DNA of 64,000 nt from Symsagittifera roscoffensis (taxonomy: Eukaryota; Xenacoelomorpha; Acoela; Convolutidae): assembly GCF_963678635.1 (NCBI RefSeq), contig NC_087063.1, forward strand, positions 15,445,006 through 15,509,005. Direction: 5' to 3'. The notes beneath the pieces were generated by a model. It saw only the letters and a program-made list of their open reading frames with translations, did not search any database and was not told where the DNA came from. Made by a program: the position numbers and the translations under genes. Every line of letters begins with the position of its first letter. The first letter of the stretch is position 1. Shown one piece after another: positions 37,901-52,900 of this stretch.

Positions 37901-40900
37901 TCTTCTAACATCTGATATTATTTTACGAAATCAGGTTTTGATGCAACTGTTAGATTTTTTGAAAAGTCAACATTTACTAATTTTAACCTCCTGACCTTTG
38001 GGTCTATTTTTGGCATCAAGTTTTGATCCAACAGCCCTTAATTTTTCTAAAGACACCAAAGGCACCAACATTTAAAGACCCCTCTTCTTATACGACATCA
38101 ACTTGTGTATCCAAAAACTACTATTTTTTTTTCTTAGAGCGTCCTCTGTGCCAAAATATTAAAATTTTGGCCTTCTGATTTTTGTTCCTACTTCCTTCAC
38201 GACATCAATTTTTTACCCAACAATTTTTTTAATAAATACACTTATGGCGCCAACATCAAAATAGTTTTGAAAACTTCAATGGTGGCAACATAAACCAATT
38301 TTGACATCCTGATTTTTATGATAATTTTTGGCATCAGATTTCTGTCCAGAAAATCCAGAATTTTTTTAAGGTGCCTATGGCGCCATTATTTAAAAAATTT
38401 GATCTTCTAACTTCTGATATTATTTTACGAAATCAGGTTTTGATGCAACTGTTAGATTTTGTGAAAAGTCAACATTTACTAATTTTAACCTCCTGACCTT
38501 TGGTTCTATTTTTGGCATCAAGTTTTGATCCAACAGCCTTTAATTTTTCTAACGACACCAAGGGCACCAATATTTAAAGACCCCTACTTTTATACGACAT
38601 CAATTTGTTTATCCAAAAACTACTATTTTTTTTTCTTAAAGCGTCCCTGGTGCCAAAATATAAAAAAAATTTGGCCTTCTGATTTTTGTTCCTACTTCAC
38701 GATATCAATTTTTTACCCAACGGCTTTTTAGTCAACACACTTATGAAGCCATCATCAAAAATTTTTGAAGATATCTATAGTGGCAACATAATCTAATTTT
38801 GACATCCTGATTTTTATGATACTTTTTGGCATCAAGTTTCGATCCAGAAAATACAAAATTTTTTCAAGGCGCCTATGGCGCCATTATTTAATAAATTTGA
38901 TATCTCAACATCTGATATAATTTTACGAAATCAGGTTTTGATGCAACTGTTAGATTTTTTGAAATGTCAACATTTACTAATTTTGAAATCCTCACCTTTG
39001 CTTCTTTTTTTGGCATCAAGTTTTGATCCAACAGCCCTTAATTCTTCTAAAGACACCGAGGGCATCAACTTTTAAAGACCCCTACGTTTATACGACATCA
39101 GTTTGTTTATCCAAAAACTACTATTTTTTTTTCTTAAAGCGTCCCTGGTGCCAAAATATAAAAAAAAATTTGGCCTTCTGATTTTTGTTCCTTCTTCACG
39201 ATATCAGTTTTTTAACCAACGGCTTTTTAGTCAACACACTTATGAAGCCATCATCAAAAATTTTTGAAGATATCTATAGTGGCAACATAATCTAATTTTG
39301 ACATCCTGATTTTTATGATACTTTTTGGCATCAAGTTTCGATCCAGAAAATACAAAATTTTTTCAAGGCGCCTATGGCGCCATTATTTAATAAATTTGAT
39401 CTCTCAACATCTGATATAATTTTACGAAATCAGGTTTTGATGCAACTGTTAGATTTTTTGAAATGTCAACATTTACTAATTTTGAAATCCTCACCTTTGC
39501 TTCTTTTTTTTGGCATCAAGTTTTGATCCAACAGCCCTTAATTTTTCTAAAGACACCAAGGGCACCAACTTTTAAAGACCCCTACGTTTATACGACATCA
39601 GTTTGTTTATCCAAAAACTACTATTTTTTTTTCTTAAAGCGTCCCTGGTGCCAAAATATAAAAAAAATTTTGGCCTTCTGATTTTTGTTCCTACTTCACG
39701 ACATCAATTTTTTACCCAACGGTTTTTTCATTAAAAACACATATGAAGCCAACATCAAAATAGTTTTGAAGATATCTATAGTGGCAACATAAACTAATTT
39801 TGACATCCTAATTTTTGTGATACTTTTTGGCATCAAATTTTTATCCAGAAAATACAAAATTTTTTCAAGGCGCCTATGGCGCCATTATTAATTAAATTTG
39901 ATCTTTCAACATCTGATATTATTTCACGAAATCAGGTTTCGAGGCAACTGTTAGATTTTGTGAAAAGTCAACATTTACTAATTTTGAACTCCTGACCTTT
40001 GCTTCTTAAGGCGCCTATGGCGCCATTATTCATTAAATTTGATCTTTCAACATCTCTTATTATTTTACGAAATCAGGCTTTGATGCAACTGTTAGATATT
40101 GTGAAAAGTCAACATTTACTAATTTTGAAATCCTCACCTTTGCTTCTTTTTTTGGCATCAAGTTTTGATCCAACAGCCCTTAATTTTTCTAAAGACACCA
40201 AGGGCACCAACGTTTAAAGACCCCTACGTTTATACGACATCAGTTTGTTTATCCAAAAACTACTATTTTTTTTGTTAAAGCGTCCCTGGTGCAAAAATAT
40301 ATAAAAAAGTTTGGCCTTCTGATTTTTGTTCCTACTTCACGACATCAATTTTTTACCCAACGGTTTTTTCATTAAATACACATATGAAGCCAACATCAAA
40401 ATAGTTTTGAAGATATCTATAGTGGCAACATAAACTAATTTTGACATCCTACTTTTTGTGATACTTTTTGGCATCAAATTTTTATCCAGAAAATACAAAT
40501 TTTTTTTAAGGCGCCTATGGCGCCATTATTAATTGAATTTGATCTTTCAACATCTGATATTATTTTACGAAATCAGGTTTTGACGCAACTGTTAGATTTT
40601 GTGAAATGTCAACATTTACTAATTTTGAACTCCTGACCTTTGCTTCTTAAGGCGCCTATGGCGCCATTATTCATTAAATTTGATCTTTCAACATCTCATA
40701 TTATTTTACGAAATCAGGCTTTGATGCAACTGTTAGATATTGTGAAAAATCAACATTTACTAATTTTGAAATCCTCACCTTTGCTTCTTTTTTTGGCATC
40801 AAGTTTTGATCCAACAGCCCTTGATTTTTCTAAAGACACCAAGGGCACCAACGTTTAAAGACCCCTACGTTTATACGACATCAGTTTGTTTATCCAAAAA

Positions 40901-43900
40901 CTACTATTTTTTTTTCTTAAAGCGTCCCTGGTGCCAAAATATAAAAAAAATTTGGCCTTCTGATTTTTGTTCCTACTTCACGACATCAATTTTTTACCCA
41001 ACGGTTTTTTCATTAAATACACATATGAAGCCAACATCAAAATAGTTTTGAAGATATCTATAGTGGCAACATAAACTAATTTTGATATCCTAATTTTTGT
41101 GATACTTTTTGGCATCAAATTTTTATCCAGAAAATACAATCCAGAAAATCCATTATTAATTAAATTTGATCTTTCAACATCTGATATTATTTTACGAAAT
41201 CAGGTTTTGACGCAACTGTTAGATTTTGTGAAAAGTCAACATTTACTAATTTTGAACTCCTGACCTTTGCTTCTTAAGGCGCCTATGGCGCCATTATTCA
41301 TTAAATTTGATCTTTCAACATCTAATATTATTTTGCGAAATCAGGCTTTGATGCAACTGTTAGATATTGTGAAAAGTCAACATTTACTAATTTCGAAATC
41401 CTCACCTTTGCTTCTTATTTTGGCAACAAGTTTTGATCCAACAGCCCTTAATTTTTCTAAAGACACCAAGGGCACCAACGTTTAAAGACCCCTACGTTTA
41501 TACGACATCAGTTTGTTTATCCAAAAACTACTATTTTTTTTTCTTAAAGCGTCCCTGGTGCCAAAATATAAAAAAAAGTTTGACCTTCTGATTTTTGTTC
41601 CTACTTCACGACATCAATTTTTTACCCAACGGTTTTTTCATTAAATACACATATGAAGCCAACATCAAAATAGTTTTGAAGATATCTATAGTGGCAACAT
41701 AAACTAATCTTGACATCCTGATTTTTATGATACTTTTTGGCATCAAATTTCGATCCAGAAACTCCAGAATTTTTTCTAAGGCGCCTATGGCGCCATTATT
41801 TAATAAATTTGATCTTTTAACATTTGATTTTATTTTACGACATCAAGTTTTGATGCAACTGTTAGAATTTTTGAAAAGTCAACATATACTAATTTTGACC
41901 TTAGACCTTCGGTTCTATTTTTGGCTTCAAGTTTTGATCCAACAGCCCTTAAATTTTTTAAAGACACCTAGGGCGCCAACATCATCTACTTGTTTGTCCT
42001 TCTGACTATGGTACTACTTTTAGATCACCTTTTGATCTCAAGAACACTTCTAATAAATACTTCTACAAGCAAATATTACTAGTTTTGACCCTCTGATATC
42101 TGGTAGTATTTTACGACATAAAATTCTGATCCGACAAATCTCTTTTTTTTTGAAAAACTTTTGAGGGGCCAGAATTTTCTAATTTTGACTTCTGGACCTG
42201 TGTTATTACTTACGACATCAAATTTCGATCAAACAAATCTGATTTTTTTTCCAAAGGCCCTTAGGGCGCCAAGATAATCTAATTTTTATTTCCTGGCTTT
42301 TGGTATTTTTAAGACATCAAGTTTCGTTCAAAGAAGTCTTAAATTTTGTCCAAAAAGTCTATGGCACCAACATATACTAATTTTGACCGCTTGAACTTTG
42401 GTACTATTTAAATATATAATGACATCAAGTTTTGATTAAAAAATTCCCAAACTTTTTGTTTCAGGTATCTTCCTAGTCACTTCGCAAACTTCCTTTGACA
42501 AGCCTTTATCAATTGCTAAAAAACGGCGTTTTTGGTAGTTTTTTTGCGGAAAATTTTGCAGAGCTCAGAATTTTTTTGGCAAAGTAAAGTCTAAAATGCC
42601 AAAATTTCTATTTTTCCGATGAACTTATCATGTTCGCTATGGTTTTTTTAAACAAAACCATCGACTTTCAAACTAGCCACTTTTGACACAATTTTTATGT
42701 AGTCTCAGAAAATTTGAAGCCCTGTCCTTTAAAATTAAAATTTTCTCATCTACAACGCTTTGTCGAAACGCAGGCAAGATTGTTAATATAGAGAAAAGTA
42801 TTATCATTTTTTGTACTTGATATTGCTTGTAGAGTGAGTTTTCCAAAACAATGGAAAAGTTTTCAAATCTTTTGGTTTTCGAAATAAAATTTTTGCTAAA
42901 AACTATACTAGATACGGTAAAGGGCCTTCGTAACAACCAGATTTTCACCCTAAAATGTTTTTTTTAATGATTGATTCAGTCTTGTTATACTCCTGGTGAA
43001 TTTTTGATTATTTAAGTGTGTTGCTTTAGGAATCATAGAGAACTTGGAAAGTTCAATGACAATACATATGTGAAACCAGCTCAACCAGACATTGAGTACG
43101 AACCACCAGACAATAAATGGAAGTCAACGTAAGTATCTGGACAATCAGTTTTTCTTCCCTAACGTCCAAGAGCCAATATTTGCTACTGTTTTATGCTCAA
43201 TTCCGAGGCAGTACAAGCTTGAACTGATTTCCATAAATAGGGCATACTTACTTTAATATGTTGATTGTGGTCGATCAAATTTGATAAATAAGGCATAGTT
43301 ACTTTAATATGTTGATTGTGGTCGATCAAAATTGGTAAATAAAAGGCATAGTTACTTTAAAAGGTTGATTTTCGTCGATCAAAATTTAGTAAACCTGATA
43401 ACATATACTATCCCAGTCTTTCCTATGTTGCAACTAGTCCCTTGCTGACAAACAAAATTAAAGTTAAATACTTGCTAAAAACATCAACAATTGAACATTC
43501 AAAAAAACGTTTCCATTAAATTTTATACATCAAGATCAAAGGTTCTCAGCTAATCTTACCAAAAAAAGTTTATGATTTTCTTAAGTTATCACTAGTTTAT
43601 TGCTGGTCCCATATGCCCGTTTCTATAGTCTAAACTTTTAACGCAACGTAAATAAGTTATTGTTCCGACTTTCGATACGAAAGTAACGGATTATTTGTGC
43701 TCGGGGTGGGTTTTTTTTTCTTCAGACAAATTTCGAGTTTTTAACTAGCCATTTTTGACGGAATTTTTTTATATCATTCAAAAGGTATTGTTGTCTTGAG
43801 CTTAAATTTGAAAAGATATTTCACCTGTGATCATTTTTCGTAAAGTTATGGGGGTTTAAAGGTTGCCATTTTGGCCAATTTGGGACTATTAACGCGCGAT

Positions 43901-46900
43901 ATAATTCGCGCTATTAACGCGTAAGCGGAGATTTAATCCGTCTTAGAAATCGTTCCAAATTGGTTGAAGGAAGCCTATTTGCCATAATTGATTTGTTACA
44001 ATGAGCGAAATCTATTCTTTTGTATTTTATATGACGTGTGGGTGGATGATTTCATTTAAAAAAAGTTGAATTTTTTAGAATTTTTGTTCCGACTTTCGAT
44101 ACGAAAGTAACGGAATATTTGTGCTCGGGGCTGGGTTTTTTTTTCTTCAGACAAATTTTGACTTTTTAACTAGCCATTTTCGACGGAAATTTTTTATATC
44201 ATTCAAAAGGTATTGTTGTCTTGAGCTTAAATTTGAAAAGATATTTCACCTGTGATCATTTTTCGTAAAGTTATGGGGGTTTAAAAATTGCCATTTTGGG
44301 CATTTTGACCAATTTGGGACAATAAACGCGCGATATAATTCTGCTATTAACGCGTAAGCGGAGAGAGATTTAATCCGTCCGAGAAATCGTTCAAAATTGG
44401 TTGTAAGAAGGTTATTTGCCATAATTGATTTGTTACAAGGAGAGAAATCTATTGTTTTGTACTTTATATGGCGTGTGGGGTGATGATTTTCATAGAAAAA
44501 TTTTCAAATTTTAGAAAAAAATTTTTTTTTTTCATTTTATTTTTTTTTCATTTAAATTTTTTATGTTGTTTATGTTATGACTGCTCCATAAACGTTAAAA
44601 GGCAGTCGGAACTTTCAGGGCTTCGCCCTGATAAGAGCAGTCTTGTTAAAACTTTTAAAAACCTTTTGAAAATAGATGCCCGTACTCAGGGAATTTTCTG
44701 TGCAAGATCTGAAAAGATCTGAAAATCTTTGTTTCAGATCCTGATCAGAAATTACGAATCTCAAATCTGAAGTTGAGATCTGAAATAAAGAATTTCAGAT
44801 CTGAAATGGCCTTGAAAAACAAAATTTCAGATCTAAAATCAGGTCTGAGAAACCCTTTGTTAAATTATAATTTATACATTTCGAGCAAAAAATTGAGTTT
44901 TTTTTTTGATTTTCTGCATTAACCAATAATGGTAGCTTAATTAGCGGTAAAAACCACTCCCAAATAATTTCAGTTTTTTTTTCGAACTAAAATTCTTGTT
45001 CAACTGTGTTAAAAAGTTTTCAAAAACTGTCAGAACACCTGTCAAATATTTGATTTTCATGCGCTACTTATGCGTTTCTAGTGTTTTCCTCATGCTTTAG
45101 GATACATATTCTGGCAGTCTCTAACTTGAGACTTTGCTGAGTACCAGCAAGTAGCTAACAGAAGCTATCGAATTCAAAAAAAAATCAAAAATAGCAAAAA
45201 CTGTGCCGTAGTCATTGATTTTTCAGATCTGAAATAACCAAGAAAAATTAAATTGCAGATCTGCATTTAGACCTGAAATAGGTTTTTTTAGATCTGAAAC
45301 AACCAAGAATAACAAAATTTCAGAAATGAAATTAGATCTAAAACAACCAACCCCTAAAGTATCCAAGCGTTATTTAAACATTTCACAATCTATTTCAGAC
45401 CTGAAATTTAGATCTGAAAAAGATTATTTCAGATCTGATTTAAACAGATTACTGGTATGGGTGTGGTGCAAAAATTGTTACGTTTTTTTTTACATTTTGC
45501 TGTTTTGAATTCCACGAACAAATATCTAAAACACTGTATTTCTGAAAATCGCCCTAAAATCAGCCGGTATTGCGGAAATCTGGAGTTTATTGTTGAATTC
45601 ATATACCAATAAAAATACATGTGAATAGTAAAATAGCTCTGTCGTGAGGTGAAAATTGTATTCGAAATCCGCATTTGAAACCGGAATTCACAAATTTTAT
45701 GTGAATTCCGCAATTTTTTTAGCCAAATTCAGAAACATATATTTTTTCATATCTTCAATAAATTTCCTCATATTAGGTTTTAGATTGAAAAGTTGAATTA
45801 GGTTGAAAACCACCAGAGCATTGTTGAGAAAAAATCTCTGAGTTTCAGCAATCAGCGTGAAAGTCAACGTATACTTAATTCAAATGAATATCGCCATTTT
45901 AATATAACAGTCACCATCAGCAACTGCAATTAAAGTCATCGTATCAGCAATTAAAATTAACTCAATCTCAAGGATCCTCATCGCAAATGCCACTCAATTT
46001 TATAATATATAAATATAACCAAGTCACGCAAATAACCAAAGCATGCTAATCTAAATAACCAATTTGGCTTAATCAGTTTGAAAAAATTGTGTTTCCAAAT
46101 ACATGGTGCAAAAAATGGCTTGCTGGGAAATGAAAAAAAAAACAACTAACTGGAAATTATATCATAGACACCATTGGGGTACTTCCTCGGTTTTTGTTGA
46201 TCAATGATTTAAGATTTATCATTGGAATCCATGGACAAAAACCTTTGCTTTTAAGTTCCGCATTTGTTATAGTGTGTACTTTTGCTATACTGTAGCATTT
46301 ACTTTTTCTCGCAAAAATTGCTTTTGTTCAGTGTATAATATATAAAATTGCAGAATACCCTTACTTTTGAAGAATCAATTTACAAGTTTGTGGAGACCAC
46401 TTACGTTTGCTGATGTGCCGACAAAAGTTACATCACTTGAATGATATATTACGCCGAAAAAAGGAAAACAAATAAAATTTAACAAATCGAGTTGGTAAAA
46501 AAAACTACAGAATTTTCAATTATAATAAAAGATGTTTCATGCAAACAATAACCCATGCAAGTCAACAAACAACCGTACCAGATAAAATAAATTTAATTTA
46601 AAAAGCGGAAAATGAACTTGTGGAAAAAAAATCGTGGAAACTTTGCAGAAATTATTAGCATATTCGGGTTCAGACATCACTTGAATTGACCGGTAAAAAC
46701 TCTGGCGTAAACTTATTTCAATAAAAGCTCGCGAAGGATCAATTCCCCTTAGGCAACTAAAAGTATCGGGAAACCTACATCATAGAAATTGAAAAAGACA
46801 TATCTCTATTCTGCCCTACATATTTTTGTAATTTTACGTGTCAATTCTTTTTAGTTGACATTATAGATATTATAGTTGAACTTGATAATAGATATACTGC

Positions 46901-49900
46901 AAGTAATTTGGAAAAAACTGAGTTTGTATTTAATTGTCCACTTGTGAGTTAAAAATACGGATGATTTATGAAGTAGCTATAAGTTTGTTTTAATAAAGTT
47001 TTACATACCAGCTCACAATTGTTGAGAGTTTTTCATAAGCAAGTGAAGGGCAGTCATGGGCTATCTGAATTGATTGAAATCCATTGAGCAAAAGCCATTA
47101 ATATGGTTCAACTTGATAGCATGCAAATTGTTGCGGTCAACAAAACTTTTTCATTTCTGGATAACAAATCAACCAGATTTAACCAACTTTGGCAATTATT
47201 TCATCATGGTTTTCACAGTTTGCAAATAAAACAGGTAATTTTGATAATGTAAAATCTTTTATTTTTAAAATTTGATTCAATTCATCCGGGTGTAAGCATT
47301 TTCAATCATTAATTGTATCAGTTTTTTTATTTTCGTAATTTCTTGGTAAATGTTGAAGTTGAAAACTTCAAAGGTTTAATTAATCTCATCAATAGGAGAG
47401 AAAATTTTTGTTAATAAATTGAACATCAATGGTTACCCGCACTGACAGAAATGGTTTTTTTGGTCGACTTAAACTGATTGAACATCTTAAATCAATTTAA
47501 GTGTCTAAAAAATCAATTTAAATCGATTTCGATGGATTTTCCGACTCACTAAAATCCATCCGAATCTCACTTAAATCCATCAGAATCTCACTTAAATCCG
47601 TGTTAAATCGATTTCAATCGATCTTTTTGAAAATTTTAAATCAGTTTAAGTGTCTAAAAAATTGATTTAAATCGACTTCGATGGATTTTCCGACATACTC
47701 AAATCAATTTTTTTACATGTCAATCATGCATAACTTATTCAGTTCAAAACTCTCCTGTAATATTCGGATTTGACATTTTAAGCTCATTTAACCTAATTGT
47801 TTTGATAAGGTATTGACATTTTATGCAGGGCTTGGTAAAAGTCGATCGGTGACTAAATTAATTGCAAATAATTGGATGCAATTAATTAACTTCTTTGTTT
47901 TTCCAATTTTTGACTAGTGACAAAATCCGCCAATTAATTGCAATTAATTGAAGGTTTGCAAACTTTGAAATTTATTGTTCCGACTTTCGATACGAAAGTA
48001 ACGGAATATTTGTGCTCGGGTTGGGTTTTTTTTTTCTTCAGACAAATTTCGACTTTTTAACTAGCCACTTTTGACGGATTTTTTTAATATCATTCAAAAG
48101 GTATGCTTGTCCTGAACTTAAATTTGAAAAGATATTTCACCTGTGATCATTTTTCATAAAGTTATGAGTGTTTAAAGATTGCCATTTCGGCCATTTTGAC
48201 CAACTTGGGACAATTAACGCGCAATATAATTCGCGCTATTAACGGGTATGCGAGATTTAATCCGTCTTATAAATCGTTCAAATTGGTTGAACGAAGCTTA
48301 TTTGCCATAATTGATTTGTTACAAGGAACGAAATCTATCTTTTTGTACTTTATTTAGGTGACTTACGAATTATGACTTATCAAGTAGGCAGGGGAAAACG
48401 ATTTTAAAACTGTGAAAGCATATTCAGAATAATGAAAAATTATTAAGTTCCCCTAACCCTCAAAACACACACGCACAAATCTTCGTTTAGATATATTACG
48501 CCGAAAAAAGGAAAACAAATAAAATTTAACAAATCGAGTTGGTAAAAAAAACTACAGAATTTTCAATTATAATAAAAGATGTTTCATGCAAACAATAACC
48601 CATGCAAGTCAACAAACAACCGTACCAGATAAAATAAATTTAATTTAAAAAGCGGAAAATGAACTTGTGGAAAAAAAAATCGTGGAAACTTTGCAGAAAT
48701 TATTAGCATATTCGGGTTCAGACATCACTTGAATTGACCGGTAAAAACTCTGGCGTAAATTTATTTCAATAAAAGCTCGCGAAGGATCAATTCCCCTTAG
48801 GAAACTAAAATTATCGGGAAACCTACATCATAGAAATTGAAAAAGACATATCTCTATTCTGCCCTACATATTTTTGTATTTTTCTGTGTCAATTCTTTTT
48901 AGTTGACATTATAGATATTGTACTTGTGCAACTTTTCTCTCAAAAAAAATTTTATTGGCCTTTCTTTTTCGTAGCAGTGAAGTTTTAAATGACAGATCTG
49001 TAAAACCAAAATTTCGTCCAATTTCGTTTTTGTAGCATTCGTCTTTTTTGCTTATCGTCAAATTTCCTAGGTCCCCTGTAATCCACTTAATTTTTGGAAT
49101 ATAATTGAAGACTTGTCTCTGGATTCCAGTGTTTTAAACTCACCAAAAACTGTGCCTTTCGACTGCACAGACTGACATCGTAACGCAGCGAAAGCTGTCT
49201 CAGAAAATCTTTAAAAACAAGTAATTTGGAAAAAACTGAGTTTGTATTTAATTGTCCACTTGTGAGTTAAAAATACGGATGAATTATGAAGTAGCCATAA
49301 GTTTGTTTTAATAAAGTTTTACATACCAGCTCACAATTGTTGAGAATTTTTCATAAGCAAGTGAAGGGCAGTCATGGGCTATCTGAATTGATTGAAATCC
49401 ATTGAGCAAAAGCCATTAATATGGTTCAACTTGATAGCATGCCAATTGTTGCGGTCAACAAACTTTTTCTTTTCTGGATAACAAATCAACCAGATTTAAC
49501 CAACTTTGGCAATTATTTCATCTTGGTTTTCACAGTTTGCAAATAAAACAGGTAATTTTGATAGTGTAAAAGCTTTTATTTTTAAAATTTGATTCAATTC
49601 CTCCGGGTGTAAACATTTTCAATCATTAATTGTATCAGTTTTTTTGTTTTTGTAATTTCTTGGTAAATGTTGAAATTGAAAACTTCATATGTTTAATTAA
49701 TCTCAGCAATAGAACAAAAAAATGTTTTGTTAATAAATTGAACATCAATAGTTACCCGCCCTGACAGAAATGGTTTTTTTTGTTCAATTTAAATTGATTG
49801 AACATCTTAAATTGATTTAAGTGTCTAAAAAATTAATTTAAATCGATTTCGATGGATTTTTGACTCACTAAAATCCATCCGAATCTTACTTAAATCCATC

Positions 49901-52900
49901 AGAATCTTGCTTAAATCCATTTTAAATCGATTTAAATCGTTCTTTTTGACAATCTTTTCAAGTAATTGACTTTTTGTCTACCAATTGATTTTTACCAACC
50001 CCTGACTTTATGTTCTTTTTGTACTTGTGCAACTTTTCTCTTAAGAAAAATTTTTGTTGCCTTTTCTTTTTCGTAGCAATGAAGTCTTAAATGACAGATC
50101 TGTAAAACCAAAATTTCGTCCAATTTCGTTTTTGTAGCATTCGTCTTTTTTGCTTATCGTCAAATTTCCTAGGTCCCCTGTAATCCACTTAATTTTTGGA
50201 ATATAATTGAAGACTTGTCTCTGGATTCCAGTGTTTTAAACTCACCAAAAACTGTGCCTTTCGACTGCACAGACTGACATCGTAACGCAGCGAAAGCTGT
50301 CTCAGAAAATCTTTAAAAACAAGTAATTTGGAAAAAACTGAGTTTGTATTTAATTGTCCACTTGTGAGTTAAAAATACGGATGAATTATGAAGTAGCCAT
50401 AAGTTTGTCTAATAAAGTTTTACATACCAGCTCAAAATTGTTGAGAGTTTTTCATAAGCAAGTGAAGGGCAGTCATGGGCTATCTGAATTGATTGAAATC
50501 CATTGAGCAAAAGCCATTAATATGGTTCAACTTGATAGCATGCAAATTGTTGCGGTCAACAAAACTTTTTCATTTCTGGATAACAAATCAACCAGATTTA
50601 ACCAACTTTGGCAATTATTTCATCATGGTTTTCACAGTTTGCAAATAAAACAGGTAATTTTGATAATGTAAAATCTTTTATTTTTAAAATTTGATTCAAT
50701 TCATCCGGGTGTAAGCATTTTCAATCATTAATTGTATCAGTTTTTTTATTTTCGTAATTTCTTGGTAAATGTTGAAGTTGAAAACTTCAAAGGTTTAATT
50801 AATCTCATCAATAGAAGAGAAAATTTTTGTTAATAAATTGAACATCAATGGTTACCCGCACTGACAGAAATGGTTTTTTTGGTCGACTTAAACTGATTGA
50901 ACATCTTAAATCAATTTAAGTGTCTAAAAAATCAATTTAAATCGATTTTGATGGATTTTCCGACTCACTAAAATCCATCCGAATCTCACTTAAATCCATC
51001 AGAATCTCACTTAAATCCGTGTTAAATCGATTTAAATCGATCTTTTTGAAAGTTTTAAATCAGTTTAACTGTCTAAAAAATTGATTTAAATCGACTTCGA
51101 TGGATTTTCCGACATACTCAAATCAATTTTTTTACATGTCAATCATGCATAACTTATTCAGTTCAAAACTCTCCTGTAATATTCGGATTTGACATTTTAA
51201 GCTCATTTAACCTAATTGTTTTGATAAGGTATTGACATTTTATGCAGGGCTTGGTAAAAGTCGATTGGTGACTAAATTAATTGCAAATAATTGGATGCAA
51301 TTAATTGACTTCTTTGTTTTTCCAATTTTTGACTAGTGACAAAATCCGCCAATTAATTGCAATTAATTGAAGGTTTGCAAACTTTGAAATTTATTGTTCC
51401 GACTTCCGATACGAAAGTAACGGAATATTTGTGCTCGGGTTGGGTTTTTTTTTCTTCAGACAAATTTCGACTTTTTAACTAGCCACTTTTGACGGATTTT
51501 TTAAATATCATTCAAAAGGTATGCTTGTCCTGAACTTAAATTTGAAAAGATATTTCACCTGTGATCAATTTTCATAAAGTTATGAGTGTTTAAAGATTGC
51601 CATTTCGGCCATTTTGACCAACTTGGGACAATTAACGCGCAATATAATTCGCGCTATTAACGCGTATGCGAGATTTAATCCGTCTTATAAATCGTTCAAA
51701 TTGGTTGAACGAAGCTTATTTGCCATAATTGATTTGTTACAAGGAACGAAATCTATCTTTTTGTACTTTATTTAGGTGACTTACGACTTATGACTTATCA
51801 AGTAGGCAGGGGAAAACGATTTTAAAACTGTGAAAGCATTTTCAGAATAATGAAAAATTATTAAGTTCCCCTAACCCTCAAAACACACACGCACAAATCT
51901 TCGTTTAGATATATTACGCCGAAAAAAGGAAAACAAATAAAATTTAACAAATCGAGTTGGTAAAAAAAACTACAGAATTTTCAATTATAATAAAAGATGT
52001 TTCATGCAAACAATAACCCATGCAAGTCAACAAACAACCGTACCAGATAAAATAAATTTAATTTAAAAAGCGGAAAATGAACTTGTGGAAAAAAAAATCG
52101 TGGAAACTTTGCAGAAATTATTAGCATATTCGGGTTCAGACATCACTTGAATTGACCGGTAAAAACTCTGGCGTAAATTTATTTCAATAAAAGCTCGCGA
52201 AGGATCAATTCCCCTTAGGCAACTAAAATTATCGGGAAACCTACATCATAGAAATTGAAAAAGACATATCTCTATTCTGCCCTACATATTTTTGTATTTT
52301 TCTGTGTCAATTCTTTTTAGTTGACATTATAGATATTGTACTTGTGCAACTTTTCTCTTAAAAAAAATTTTGTTGGCCTTTCTTTTTCGTAGCAGTGAAG
52401 TCTTAAATGACAGATCTGTAAAACCAAAATTTCGTCCAATTTCGTTTTTGTAGCATTCGTCTTTTTTGCTTATCGTCAAATTTCCTAGGTCCCCTGTAAT
52501 CCACTTAATTTTTGGAATATAATTGAAGACTTGTCTCTGGATTCCAGTGTTTTAAACTCACCAAAAACTGTGCCTTTCGACTGCACAGACAGACATCGTA
52601 ACGCAGCGAAAGCTGTCTCAGAAAATCTTTAAAAACAAGTAATTTGGAAAAAACTGAGTTTGTATTTAATTGTCCACTTGTGAGTTAAAAATACGGATGA
52701 ATTATGAAGTAGCCATAAGTTTGTTTTAATAAAGTTTTACATACCAGCTCACAATTGTTGAGAATTTTTCATAAGCAAGTGAAGGGCAGTCATGGGCTAT
52801 CTGAATTGATTGAAATCCATTGAGCAAAAGCCATTAATATGGTTCAACTTGATAGCATGCCAATTGTTGCGGCCAACAAACTTTTTCTTTTCTGGATAAC

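Noticed and set aside
38525-42005. Recurring 66-92 codon ORFs in the satellite
   Set aside because: They repeat because the 500/640-bp units repeat. Several lack an ATG, and composition is that of the AT-rich monomer.
45429-45713. 94-codon minus-strand ORF
   Set aside because: Lies within the AATCCGCA repeat shared with 60.43 kb; the frame is not preserved in the other copy.
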